Of a stretch of DNA of 6,356 nucleotides, positions 1 to 6,024 are shown piece by piece. Source of the DNA: JAQGMV01 sp035525455 (GTDB lineage: Bacteria; Pseudomonadota; Gammaproteobacteria; Burkholderiales; SG8-41); contig DATLEF010000024.1 in assembly GCA_035525455.1 (NCBI GenBank), positions 1-6,356 on the forward strand, given 5' to 3'. Numbering within the stretch: position 1 is the stretch's first letter; each line of letters starts with the position of its first letter. The notes under the pieces are model-generated. The model saw only the letters and a list, made by a program, of their open reading frames with translations, ran no database searches and was not told the DNA's origin. Position numbers and translations under genes: made by a program.

Positions 1-126
1 CGGCGCGAAAGGCACGATGAGCCGGATCGGTTTGGTTGGATAGTTTTGCGCGGTGCTCGTTTGAGCTGCGAAAGCGCTGGCTGTAGCAACGGCACTTGCG
101 AGCACGGCCTTGTATCTAGGATTCAA
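1..126 (-). CDS. Bug/TctC-family tripartite tricarboxylate transporter substrate-binding protein, N-terminal part (runs off left edge)
   Basis: This is the first 42 codons of a periplasmic solute-binding protein of the TctC/Bug family, which captures small carboxylates for tripartite tricarboxylate transporters. On the minus strand the frame reads a short signal peptide (MNPRYKAVLASAV..., likely cleaved near AFA/AQ at about residue 20). It is followed by the family's N-terminal signature NYPTKPIRLIVPFAP, which forms the first beta strand of domain 1. The rest, including the ligand-contacting aspartate, lies beyond the edge. I chose the TTG at 126-124 as start because it places a basic residue pair and hydrophobic core at the N terminus. 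No in-frame ATG or GTG exists between it and the upstream gene's stop at 334. A purine-rich GAGAAGGGG lies upstream but rather far away, and another TTG at 168-166 is possible. The family is sure; the start is not. Confidence 0.85.
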   Translation of the reverse strand, partial: MNPRYKAVLASAVATASAFAAQTSTAQNYPTKPIRLIVPFAP

Positions 127-155
127 AAAAATGTGTGTGTCCCCTTCTCCGCTGA

Positions 156-179
156 CGATTCGCGACAACCCACGAATCG
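156..179. repeat. 7-bp inverted repeat upstream of the edge Bug gene
   Basis: CGATTCG at 156-162 and its exact reverse complement CGAATCG at 173-179 are separated by 10 bases. The repeat lies 30-53 bases upstream of the TTG start of the leftward edge gene, in what would be its promoter or leader. It could be an operator or an mRNA hairpin. There is no T run, so a rho-independent terminator is unlikely. The symmetry is read directly; any function is inference, and a 7-bp repeat can arise by chance. Confidence 0.4.
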
Positions 180-203
180 GGCATTGCCTGAAAACAATGT
201 CCC

Positions 204-209
204 ATTCTA
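204..209 (-). promoter_or_regulatory. Weak candidate -10 element for the edge Bug gene
   Basis: On the minus strand TAGAAT (209-204) matches the sigma-70 -10 consensus at five of six positions and lies about 80 bases upstream of the TTG start at 126. No good -35 hexamer sits 16-18 bases further upstream (the sequence there reads around CGCCTG). This is therefore only a tentative promoter, listed because the 207-bp spacer suggests independent transcription. Confidence 0.2.
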
Positions 210-333
210 CGTGGATCGATTTTTCGCAGGCGTACGTCTCACTGTGTGGACCGGCCAGGAGGATTAGCCGAACACGACTTCGCTCGCGCAGCGTGTATTT
301 GCCAGAGTGCCGCCATGAGCGCAGGCACAAAAC

Positions 334-1308
334 TTACTCCGGCTTCATGCCCGCCGCCTGCGCCATTTTCCTGTAGCTTGCGATTTCTTTCGGGAGGAAG
401 TCCGCGAGCTGCGCAACGCTTACGGGCGCCGCTTCCGCACCTTCGCGCTCGAGTAGTTGCTTCATCTCGGCGCTGGCCAGCACCTTGTTTACGGATGCGT
501 TGATAGTCGCAACAACGCTGCCGGGTGTTTTCGAAGGCGCGAACAAACCCCACCAGTTTTCATATGCGTACCCGGGGACTCCGGACTCCGCTATCGCCGG
601 CACTCCGGGAATGAGCGGCGTGGGTTTGGCGCTGCTGACCGCGATCGCCCGGGCCTTGCCTGCTTTCACCTGGGCCATGACTCCAGGAGAGCTCGCGAGG
701 ATGAAGTCGACATCGCCGCTGATCACGCCCACGACGGCGGGCGCGACGCCTTTGTACGGAATATGGGTCATCCTGATTCCCGCCATCTGCCCGAGCAGCT
801 CCGTCGCGAAGTGATTGCTGCCGCCCGCGCCCGAGGACGAATAATTGAGCGAGCGTTTTTTCGCGACTGCGATGAATTCCTTCATCGTCTTTGCCGGAAC
901 CGAAGGATGGACCGCGAGCACGAAGGGTGCGCGCGCGATCATCGCGACCGGAACGAACGCCCCGACGGGATCGAAGGGCAACTTGCTGCGCGTGGCTACT
1001 GCGCCCGGGTACGACGAGGTCGCGTGCAGCAGGCGATATCCATCCGGCTCCGAGGTGGCCACGTTCTCCGCGCCGATCATGCTGGCCGCGCCAGGCCGGT
1101 TATCGACGATGACGCTCCTCCCCCACATCTCGGAGAGTCCCTTGCCGAGAGCGCGTGTGAGGATATCGGCTGAACCGCCTGCCGCAAACGGCACGACTAT
1201 CGTGACGTTCTTCATGGGATAGGGTGGCTCGCCTGCGTGCACATGCGCGAATGCGCACACGGCCGCCGCGACTGCGATGGCATTTAATAGACTGACTTTC
1301 AATCTCAT
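334..1308 (-). CDS. Bug/TctC-family tripartite tricarboxylate transporter substrate-binding protein
   Basis: This encodes a 324-residue periplasmic solute-binding protein, a normal length for the TctC/Bug family, whose members bind carboxylates and related small molecules and deliver them to TctAB-type permeases. The parts read in order: signal peptide (about 1-25, ending HVHA before GEPPYP); first-domain signature with VTIVVPFAAGGSADIL at 35-50, where D48 is the conserved ligand-contacting aspartate; VDNRPGA at 68-74 with SEPDGY at 86-91; HIPYKG at 182-187; and the late NWWGLFAPSKTPG at 251-263. The frame is open back to 1467, but the ATG at 1308 is preferred. It gives a proper signal peptide, has GGAG just upstream, and avoids overlapping the gene ending at 1349. 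C18 is not in a lipobox. The gene follows the four-cysteine protein by 40 bp, so the two may be co-transcribed. No TctA/TctB genes are present and the ligand cannot be predicted. Confidence 0.94.
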   Translation of the reverse strand: MRLKVSLLNAIAVAAAVCAFAHVHAGEPPYPMKNVTIVVPFAAGGSADILTRALGKGLSEMWGRSVIVDNRPGAASMIGAENVATSEPDGYRLLHATSSYPGAVATRSKLPFDPVGAFVPVAMIARAPFVLAVHPSVPAKTMKEFIAVAKKRSLNYSSSGAGGSNHFATELLGQMAGIRMTHIPYKGVAPAVVGVISGDVDFILASSPGVMAQVKAGKARAIAVSSAKPTPLIPGVPAIAESGVPGYAYENWWGLFAPSKTPGSVVATINASVNKVLASAEMKQLLEREGAEAAPVSVAQLADFLPKEIASYRKMAQAAGMKPE

Positions 1309-1348
1309 GAGCTCCGCTGATGTGCCGCGCGATAAGAAATCAACAGAC

Positions 1349-2005
1349 CTATTGATACGCCGAACTCGGCGGATCGCCGCAGAACTCCTTGGTCGTGGTG
1401 CCGAGCAGCTTGTGCTGAGCATCGAAGCTGTAACGGCGCACGCTGTTGCGCTTGCCGCCGCTGGCACATGTCTGACGTTCGTTGGTCGCCGCGCCCACGT
1501 TCAGGAACCAGACCGGCGCCGCCGCAAGCCGCTTCGGGTCGCTCGTGTACTGACCGCCCGGCATGGCGTACGAGGTGATGCCGCCGTGCCGGGTATCGAC
1601 TACGAGCCGCAGCTTGTCGTTCTTCAGCGCGGCGAGGTACGGCGCATGTCTCTTCGCGATATCTTCGGTCTTGCCCTTCAAGCCGGCGTCGCACCACTTT
1701 TCCTTGATGTCCCGCACCGTGCCCGACCAGATGATCGGAGGATCCCCATGATTTTGCCCCGCGATTTTTTCGTCGGGCACGGGCGTATCGGGCGAGACGC
1801 CGCTCGCGATGAGTTTGTCGTATTCCTCGGCGCACCATTTGAACTCGACCGGCAGGGCACCCCGAAATTGGCTGTTTACGGCCCGCGTCTTGAATCGCAG
1901 GTACTCCGCGTTGTTGATGTCGAGCGATGCCGCGTGCACCAGCGCAGTCTGAAGAGCCAGTGAAACGGCAGCGAGTAACGCAAGGTCACGCGGACGACTT
2001 CTCAT
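1349..2005 (-). CDS. Exported four-cysteine hypothetical protein
   Basis: I do not recognise this family. The 218-residue product begins with a clear Sec-type signal peptide: basic MRSRPRD, a hydrophobic stretch over residues 8-24, and probable cleavage after VHA at 25. The mature part is about 193 residues with exactly four cysteines (C58, C105, C180, C209), which could form two disulfides in the periplasm. Two cysteines occur in similar contexts, KWCAEE (57-60 region) and KWCDAG (104-107 region). There is no transmembrane segment after the signal and no known catalytic motif. The region 131-170 is rich in strand-like sequence (KLRLVVDTRHGGITSYAMPG, then APVWFLNVG). The start is the ATG at 2005 rather than the in-frame ATG at 2038, because AGGGGAG lies seven bases before it and the signal peptide begins there. 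It is the first gene of the leftward group. Codon use matches its neighbours and the signal-peptide/frame structure is coherent, so I think it is a real gene, but the function is unknown. Confidence 0.8.
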   Translation of the reverse strand: MRSRPRDLALLAAVSLALQTALVHAASLDINNAEYLRFKTRAVNSQFRGALPVEFKWCAEEYDKLIASGVSPDTPVPDEKIAGQNHGDPPIIWSGTVRDIKEKWCDAGLKGKTEDIAKRHAPYLAALKNDKLRLVVDTRHGGITSYAMPGGQYTSDPKRLAAAPVWFLNVGAATNERQTCASGGKRNSVRRYSFDAQHKLLGTTTKEFCGDPPSSAYQ

Positions 2006-2056
2006 GATTCTCTCCCCTGTTAAAAGCCGAACCGGCATGTTGCCACCGGACCCGTG

Positions 2057-2070
2057 CGATCACAATCGCG
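2057..2070. promoter_or_regulatory. Short palindrome, candidate operator
   Basis: GCGAT (2057-2061), CACA, then ATCGC (2066-2070) form a perfect 5-bp inverted repeat with a 4-base spacer. Partly symmetric flanks (GTGCGAT and ATCGCGCAC) widen it with two unpaired bases. It sits near the middle of the divergent intergenic region, a normal place for a regulator binding site controlling both directions. The symmetry is seen; the operator role is inference and no regulator family can be assigned. Confidence 0.3.
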
Positions 2071-2141
2071 CACGCGCCGGATCCGCCCTTCAAGCCATCA
2101 AGGCAGTTCTACGCGAGACTATTCTGTAAGCCTGCTCCGGC

Positions 2142-2147
2142 TATACT
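2142..2147 (+). promoter_or_regulatory. Candidate -10 element of the rightward operon
   Basis: TATACT matches the sigma-70 -10 consensus TATAAT at five of six positions. It would start transcription near 2154, leaving a very short leader before the ATG at 2171. The hexamers 16-18 bases upstream (such as TATTCT at 2120-2125) match the -35 consensus poorly, so activation by a regulator may be needed if this is the promoter. No extended -10 TG is present. Confidence 0.35.
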
Positions 2148-2170
2148 CTTCGCTCTTCCAGGGGGGATCG

Positions 2171-3823
2171 ATGAAAGTCTACGAACGGATGGCAGAAGCG
2201 TTCAAAGCCGAAGGCACCACCCACATTTTCGGCATGATGGGCGACGGCAACATGTACTGGATGGACGCGCTGAACAAGATCGGCGTGAATATGATCGAAG
2301 TGCGCCACGAAGGCGTGGGGCTCGGGATGGCCGACGGCTGGGCGCGTCACAGGCATTCGCCCGGCGTGGCGACGGCAACGTGCGGTCCAGGCGTGACCCA
2401 GCTTGCTACAGCGCTCGTCACTGCCGCGCGCGCCGATTCGCCGATCGTGGCTTTTGTAGGCGAGCATCCGGCGAGCGACCAGGATTATCACCAGCGGCTC
2501 AACCAGTCGCAGTTCGCAGTGGGCTGCGAAACGGGCTTCATCCGCCTCGCCACGCCCGAATTCGCCGACGAAGCAGTGCGCAGGGCTTTCTATCTCGCAA
2601 AGCTCGAGTCGCGCCCGATCATGCTGAGCGCACCGATGGACGTACAGCAGAAGGCGTGGGATGACGAGGAGCCGTACCGGCCGTCTTCGACGCTCACCTC
2701 GGGCCGTACCGTGCCGGCCGACACTGCCGCGCTCGAGAAAGCGGCCGATATCATCGCCAAAGCGAAGAAGCCCGTCATCGTCGTCGGCCGCGGCGCGGTG
2801 TGGTCGGGCGCGGGCGACGCAGTGCTCAAGCTCGGCGAGCGCATCGGCGGCCTGATCGCAACAAGCCTGCGCGCGAAGACGTGGCTCGCTGACAAGACCG
2901 AGTATCACGCAGGCGTATCGGGCCTGTATGCGACGCGCGCCGCGATGCAGCTTTTCGAGGAAGCCGATGTCGTGATCGGCATCGGCGCGACGTTGAACCG
3001 CCACACGACCGAGCACGGCTACATCTATCCCAACGCGAAATACGTCCAGCTCGATCCCAAGCCGCATATCGTGCTGGGGAACGGCCGCGGTGCTGATGCT
3101 TACGTCCAGACCGACGCGAAAGCCGGGCTCGAAGCGCTCGACGCGCTGCTCGAGAAACGCGGCGTCAAGCAGATGGGATACCGCACGGGCGAGACGCTGG
3201 AGCGGCTCTCCAACATGTACGAAGACCGCGCCGAGTTCAACATCGAGCCCGGCACGATCGATCCGCGCATCGTGTGCAAGACCGTCGACGACCTCGTTCC
3301 CGGCGACGTCGGTCTTTTCATCGGCAATGGCGCGAGCTCGGCCATCACGGTGATGAACACCAGCAAGCCCCGCCCCTACGTTCATGCGTCGGGCTTCTTC
3401 GGCTGTATCGGCCAGATGCTGCCGACCGCGATGGGCGCAACGATCGCGAACGGCAACAAACCGGCGGTGCTCGTCGACGGCGATGCAAGCACGATGATGC
3501 ACTTGTCCGACTTCGACACCGTCGTGCGCTGCAAGATGCCGCTCCTCATCGTCGTGTTGAATGACGAGGCGCTGGGCTCCGAATACCAGAAGCTCCGGGC
3601 GCACAACATGGATCCCGAGACCTCGGCAATTCCATCGCCCGACCTCGGTGCAATCGCGCGGGCGTACGGTGCGCGCGGATGTCTTGCGCGTACGATCGAG
3701 GAAGTGCGTAAGGGCGTACAGGAGTGGGTGGCTAAACCCGGGCCGATGATCATCGACTCGCGCATCTCGCGCGCCGTGATCAACCTGCCGCATCGGCGCG
3801 TGCTGTACGGGAAGGACGAGTAG
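2171..3823 (+). CDS. Thiamine-diphosphate-dependent enzyme of the acetolactate synthase/2-ketoacid decarboxylase superfamily
   Basis: This 550-residue cytoplasmic enzyme has the three-domain plan of the ThDP decarboxylase superfamily. An N-terminal pyrimidine-binding domain spans about 1-165, with RHEG at 45-48 where E47 is the expected cofactor-activating glutamate, and GPGVTQ at 72-77. A central domain spans about 185-340, with KKPVIVVGRGA at 199-209. A C-terminal diphosphate-binding domain spans about 365-540. There the metal motif reads GDAS (437-440) and, 26 residues after D438, LND with N464, the same spacing as GDGS...NN in acetolactate synthase. The start is the ATG at 2171, after AGGGGGG; the in-frame ATG at 2054 would add 39 residues unlike the family. 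It heads a four-gene rightward operon. Decarboxylation or ligation of a 2-keto acid is inferred. GMMGDGN at 21-27 and the GDA/LND variants separate it from IlvB, benzoylformate decarboxylase and pyruvate decarboxylase, so the substrate is unknown. Confidence 0.93.
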   Translation: MKVYERMAEAFKAEGTTHIFGMMGDGNMYWMDALNKIGVNMIEVRHEGVGLGMADGWARHRHSPGVATATCGPGVTQLATALVTAARADSPIVAFVGEHPASDQDYHQRLNQSQFAVGCETGFIRLATPEFADEAVRRAFYLAKLESRPIMLSAPMDVQQKAWDDEEPYRPSSTLTSGRTVPADTAALEKAADIIAKAKKPVIVVGRGAVWSGAGDAVLKLGERIGGLIATSLRAKTWLADKTEYHAGVSGLYATRAAMQLFEEADVVIGIGATLNRHTTEHGYIYPNAKYVQLDPKPHIVLGNGRGADAYVQTDAKAGLEALDALLEKRGVKQMGYRTGETLERLSNMYEDRAEFNIEPGTIDPRIVCKTVDDLVPGDVGLFIGNGASSAITVMNTSKPRPYVHASGFFGCIGQMLPTAMGATIANGNKPAVLVDGDASTMMHLSDFDTVVRCKMPLLIVVLNDEALGSEYQKLRAHNMDPETSAIPSPDLGAIARAYGARGCLARTIEEVRKGVQEWVAKPGPMIIDSRISRAVINLPHRRVLYGKDE

Positions 3824-3857
3824 GCGTCACGCGCACGCGAGTTTAGAGATAACGCAC

Positions 3858-4946
3858 ATGAAGATAACCGAAGTCAAAACCTACTCGCCGGTCTATCCGG
3901 TCAAGGATCCCTTCTCGAACGCGCTGCGCACCACGCGGGAGCGCGCGTTCGGGCTCGTGGAGATCACGACCGATAGCGGCATTATCGGCTGGGGAGAAGG
4001 CGCGACAGTGCCGGCGCGGCGCCCGCTCGACGCGCACGTGGTCGGGCGCAATCCCTTCGATTACGAAGTCATCTGGGAGGGCCTGCACAAAGCGGGGACC
4101 GACACGGCGGCGATCAGCGCGGTCGACATCGCGCTGTGGGACATCATGGGCAAAGCGCTCAAGCAGCCGATCTACCAGTTGCTGGGCGGCGCGTTCCGCA
4201 CGCGCGTGCAAGCTTACGCGACCGGCCTTTTCCGCCGCGAGCGCGCCGATCCGACTGCCGCATTGGTTGAAGAAGCGCGCGGCTATGTCGACCAAGGCTT
4301 CAGGGCGATGAAGATGAAAGTCGGCTTCGGTCCCGATTACGATATCAAGAATGTGGCAGCGGTGCGGCGCGCGATCGGCGACGAGATCCTCTTCGCGGTC
4401 GACGCGAATTGCGGTTACGACTTGGGCAGCGCCATCGCCGTCGGCAAGGAGATGGCGAAGAACAATCTCCTGTGGTTCGAAGAACCCATCGCAGCCGACG
4501 ACGTCGAAGGCTACGTCGAGATCCGCCGCGCGCTCAACATCCGTATCTCGGGGGCGGAACAGCTGCGCGGCCGCTGGGCTTTCCGGCGCATGATCCAGGA
4601 GCGCGCGCTCGACATCATTCAACCCGACGTGTGCGTGTGCGGCGGCTTCACCGAGTACCGGAAAATCAGCGCGATGGCGAGCGCCAATCACGTGCGCGTC
4701 ATTCCGCACATGTTCGGAACGGCGATCCGGCTCGCGGCGACGTTGCATCTTCTCGCGGCGCTGCCTGATTCGCCGCGCGCGCACGAACCGTTCCCCGCGC
4801 TGCTCGAGTACGACATGAGCGAAAACGCGCTGCGTACCGAGCTCGCGCGCGAGCCTATACGTCACAGCGGCGGCATCGTCGCGATACCGCAGGGGCCGGG
4901 ACTGGGGATCGAGATCGATCGAGAGGTGCTTCAGAAATATTGTTAG
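3858..4946 (+). CDS. Mandelate racemase/muconate lactonizing enzyme family protein (enolase superfamily, MR-like)
   Basis: This 362-residue member of the enolase superfamily removes the alpha proton of a carboxylate substrate using an active-site Mg2+. An N-terminal capping domain (about 1-115, including GIIGWGEG at 41-48 and SAVDIALWDIMGKAL at 87-101) precedes the TIM barrel. Catalytic residues are all visible: KMK at K152/K154; metal ligands D182 (VDAN), E208 (FEEP) and E234 (GAEQ); D257 (QPDV) with H284 (IPHMF) exactly 27 residues apart as in the mandelate racemase Asp-His dyad; and E317 (LLEYD). Bases on both faces allow racemisation or dehydration of an alpha-hydroxy acid, often a sugar acid in this subgroup. 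Length is typical. The ATG follows a modest AGAGA site and lies 34 bp after the ThDP gene, suggesting co-transcription. Family and subgroup are confident; substrate is not. Confidence 0.95.
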   Translation: MKITEVKTYSPVYPVKDPFSNALRTTRERAFGLVEITTDSGIIGWGEGATVPARRPLDAHVVGRNPFDYEVIWEGLHKAGTDTAAISAVDIALWDIMGKALKQPIYQLLGGAFRTRVQAYATGLFRRERADPTAALVEEARGYVDQGFRAMKMKVGFGPDYDIKNVAAVRRAIGDEILFAVDANCGYDLGSAIAVGKEMAKNNLLWFEEPIAADDVEGYVEIRRALNIRISGAEQLRGRWAFRRMIQERALDIIQPDVCVCGGFTEYRKISAMASANHVRVIPHMFGTAIRLAATLHLLAALPDSPRAHEPFPALLEYDMSENALRTELAREPIRHSGGIVAIPQGPGLGIEIDREVLQKYC

Positions 4947-4955
4947 CACCGTGTT

Positions 4956-4998
4956 CATCCTTCGACTCCGCTTGCGCTACGCTCAGGACGAACGGATG
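4956..4998. repeat. Imperfect-hairpin intergenic repeat (REP-like)
   Basis: Outer arms CATCCTTCG (4956-4964) and CGAACGGATG (4989-4998) pair except for one bulged base. The interior contains a small GCG-CTA-CGC hairpin (4974-4982). The sequence (CCTTCGACTCCGCTTGCGC... then GCTCAGGACGAACGG) belongs to a type I recognise from many proteobacterial and actinobacterial intergenic regions; on the reverse strand such copies give spurious peptides like PFVLSVAQAES. It lies within the 75-bp gap between the MR-family gene and the following binding-protein gene. It may affect mRNA stability or partial termination. There is no T run, so it is not a standard rho-independent terminator. Confidence 0.65.
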
Positions 4999-5007
4999 AA
5001 ACGGCAT

Positions 5008-5015
5008 AAGGAGGA
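5008..5015 (+). promoter_or_regulatory. Strong ribosome binding site that fixes a GTG start
   Basis: AAGGAGGA lies six bases before the GTG at 5022. It is the best Shine-Dalgarno match in the window and settles the non-ATG start of the downstream binding-protein gene. A strong site is consistent with a periplasmic binding protein being made in excess over its operon neighbours. Confidence 0.8.
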
Positions 5016-5021
5016 CTGGCC

Positions 5022-5999
5022 GTGAACCGCACTCGCAACCGCATTCGATTGCTTCTGGCATGCGCCGCACTCCTCTTTCCGATGCATGCCGCGTCCGCGG
5101 CGGAAGCCGCTTATCCGGTCCGGCCCATTCGGATGATCGTGCCGTTCGTGGCAGGCGGCGGCACCGACCTGCTGGCGCGCCTGCTGTCTCCACGCCTGGG
5201 TGAAGTCCTCGGACAGCAGATCGTGATCGACAACCGCGGCGGCGGCGCCAGCGTACTGGGCACGCAATTACTTTCCAAATCACCGCCCGACGGCTACACC
5301 ATCGCGATGATGGATACCGCGTTCGCCATCAATCCGGGTTTCGCCGAGAAGCTGCCCTACGATGCCGAACGCGATTTCGCATACATCGCGATCATCGCCA
5401 CGAATCCCACCGTGCTGGTCGCGCGCTCGAGCCTCAAGGCGCGGACCCTTCAGGACCTCATCGCGGCAGCGAAGGCGAACCCGAACAGCATCAAAGCCGC
5501 CTCCGCGGGCGTCGGATCAAGCAGTCATCTCTCGATCGAGCTGCTGATGACAGCGGCTAAGGTGAGGTTCCTGCACGTCCCCTACAAGGGTGCGGGCGCC
5601 GCCATACAGGACATGCTCGGCGGGCATGCGGACTTCACTTTTGCGGTGCCTGGATCAGTCGCCGGACAGATCCAGGCGGGCACGTTCGTCGCGCTCGCCG
5701 TAAACAAGCCCACGAACGTGCTGCCGAACACCCCGACATTTGCGGCCGCGGGAATTCCCATGCTCAATCCGGAGGCTTTTCGCTTTATCGTCGCGCCCGT
5801 CGGCATTTCGCCGGCGATCAATCAGAAGCTCGCCAGTGCGTTCTCCACGATCATGGCCGAGCCGGAACTCCAGAAACGTCTAGTCGACAACGGCTACGAC
5901 CCGGACTTTCACTCGGGCAAAGAGGCACGTGAGTTTGTCATGCGGGAAATCCGCAAGTGGCGGCAGGCGGTGAAGGATTCGGGCGCGAAGCCCAATTAA
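5022..5999 (+). CDS. Bug/TctC-family tripartite tricarboxylate transporter substrate-binding protein
   Basis: This 325-residue periplasmic binding protein starts at GTG with an ideal ribosome binding site. The signal peptide covers about 1-26 (basic NRTRNRIR, then LLLACAALLF, with ASA before AEAAYP). The mature protein begins with the Bug signature YPVRPIRMIVPFVAGGGTDLLAR (31-53), where D49 is the conserved aspartate that contacts the ligand. VIDNRGGGASVLG follows at 68-80, SPPDGY at 87-92, HVPYKGAG at 185-192, and the LAVNKP region at 225-230. It lies between the MR-family gene and the cupin gene on the same strand, with 75 and 25 bp gaps, so it probably supplies the substrate of this catabolic operon. 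Bug proteins often act with permease subunits encoded elsewhere, and none is in the window. The sequence differs clearly from the complete Bug protein on the other strand, so they are not a recent duplication. The ligand is unknown; a hydroxy- or keto-acid would suit the context. Confidence 0.95.
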   Translation: MNRTRNRIRLLLACAALLFPMHAASAAEAAYPVRPIRMIVPFVAGGGTDLLARLLSPRLGEVLGQQIVIDNRGGGASVLGTQLLSKSPPDGYTIAMMDTAFAINPGFAEKLPYDAERDFAYIAIIATNPTVLVARSSLKARTLQDLIAAAKANPNSIKAASAGVGSSSHLSIELLMTAAKVRFLHVPYKGAGAAIQDMLGGHADFTFAVPGSVAGQIQAGTFVALAVNKPTNVLPNTPTFAAAGIPMLNPEAFRFIVAPVGISPAINQKLASAFSTIMAEPELQKRLVDNGYDPDFHSGKEAREFVMREIRKWRQAVKDSGAKPN

Positions 6000-6024
6000 G
6001 AGTCGAGCGATCGGGGGCAATCCG

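Larger units (their letters stand above)
127..333. other. Spacer between two leftward Bug-family genes
   Basis: This 207-bp stretch between the two leftward binding-protein genes has no convincing gene. It is less GC-rich than the coding regions, especially 121-240. It holds an inverted repeat at 156-179 and a weak minus-strand -10-like TAGAAT at 209-204. The frame of the edge gene stays open through the whole spacer back to the TAA at 334, but its translation there shows no known motif and has no ATG or GTG start. The length suggests that the edge gene may have its own promoter. No stem followed by a T run marks a terminator after the gene ending at 334. Confidence 0.6.
2006..2170. promoter_or_regulatory. 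Divergent promoter region
   Basis: This 165-bp intergenic region separates the leftward four-cysteine/Bug group from the rightward ThDP-enzyme operon and must hold the promoters of both unless one is read from further away. It contains a good rightward -10-like TATACT at 2142-2147, strong ribosome binding sites at both ends, and a short inverted repeat at 2057-2070 that could be a shared operator. No regulator gene adjoins it in the window. For leftward transcription the best pair found is weak: TTGTGA, 17 bases, then CAACAT on the minus strand. Confidence 0.6.

Noticed and set aside
1234..1308. C18 in the signal region of the leftward Bug protein as a lipoprotein cysteine
   Set aside because: The residues before it (AAAV) do not form a good lipobox, and a normal signal-peptidase site (HVHA before GE) follows.
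1309..1467. Upstream start at 1467 for the leftward Bug gene
   Set aside because: The extra 53 residues would overlap the gene ending at 1349, hide the signal peptide internally, and exceed the family's usual length.
457..1963. Long plus-strand open frames (457-1173 and 1277-1963) opposite the leftward genes
   Set aside because: The minus strand carries a full Bug protein and a signal-peptide protein with a good ribosome binding site. The plus-strand translations are low-complexity and arginine-rich.
2054..2170. Upstream start at 2054 for the ThDP enzyme
   Set aside because: The added residues are unlike the family N terminus and would cover the divergent promoter region. The ATG at 2171 has AGGGGGG directly upstream.
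2141..3793. A 550-codon open frame on the minus strand opposite the ThDP enzyme gene
   Set aside because: Its translation is rich in R, A, H and D with no family motif, and it mirrors the codon structure of the plus-strand gene. The plus strand encodes a clear ThDP enzyme with its own ribosome binding site.
2171..4946. Naming the ThDP/MR pair as benzoylformate decarboxylase and mandelate racemase
   Set aside because: The ThDP enzyme does not show benzoylformate decarboxylase-like N-terminal or cofactor-motif sequence, and MR-subgroup enzymes act on many hydroxy acids. Only the general chemistry is supported.
3843..4958. A 371-codon open frame on the minus strand opposite the MR-family gene
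   Set aside because: It is a GC-skew shadow: arginine-rich and without motifs, while the plus strand shows the full enolase-superfamily active site.
4956..4998. Reading the hairpin as a rho-independent terminator
   Set aside because: No T run follows the stem on either strand, and the next gene on the same strand follows closely with a strong ribosome binding site.
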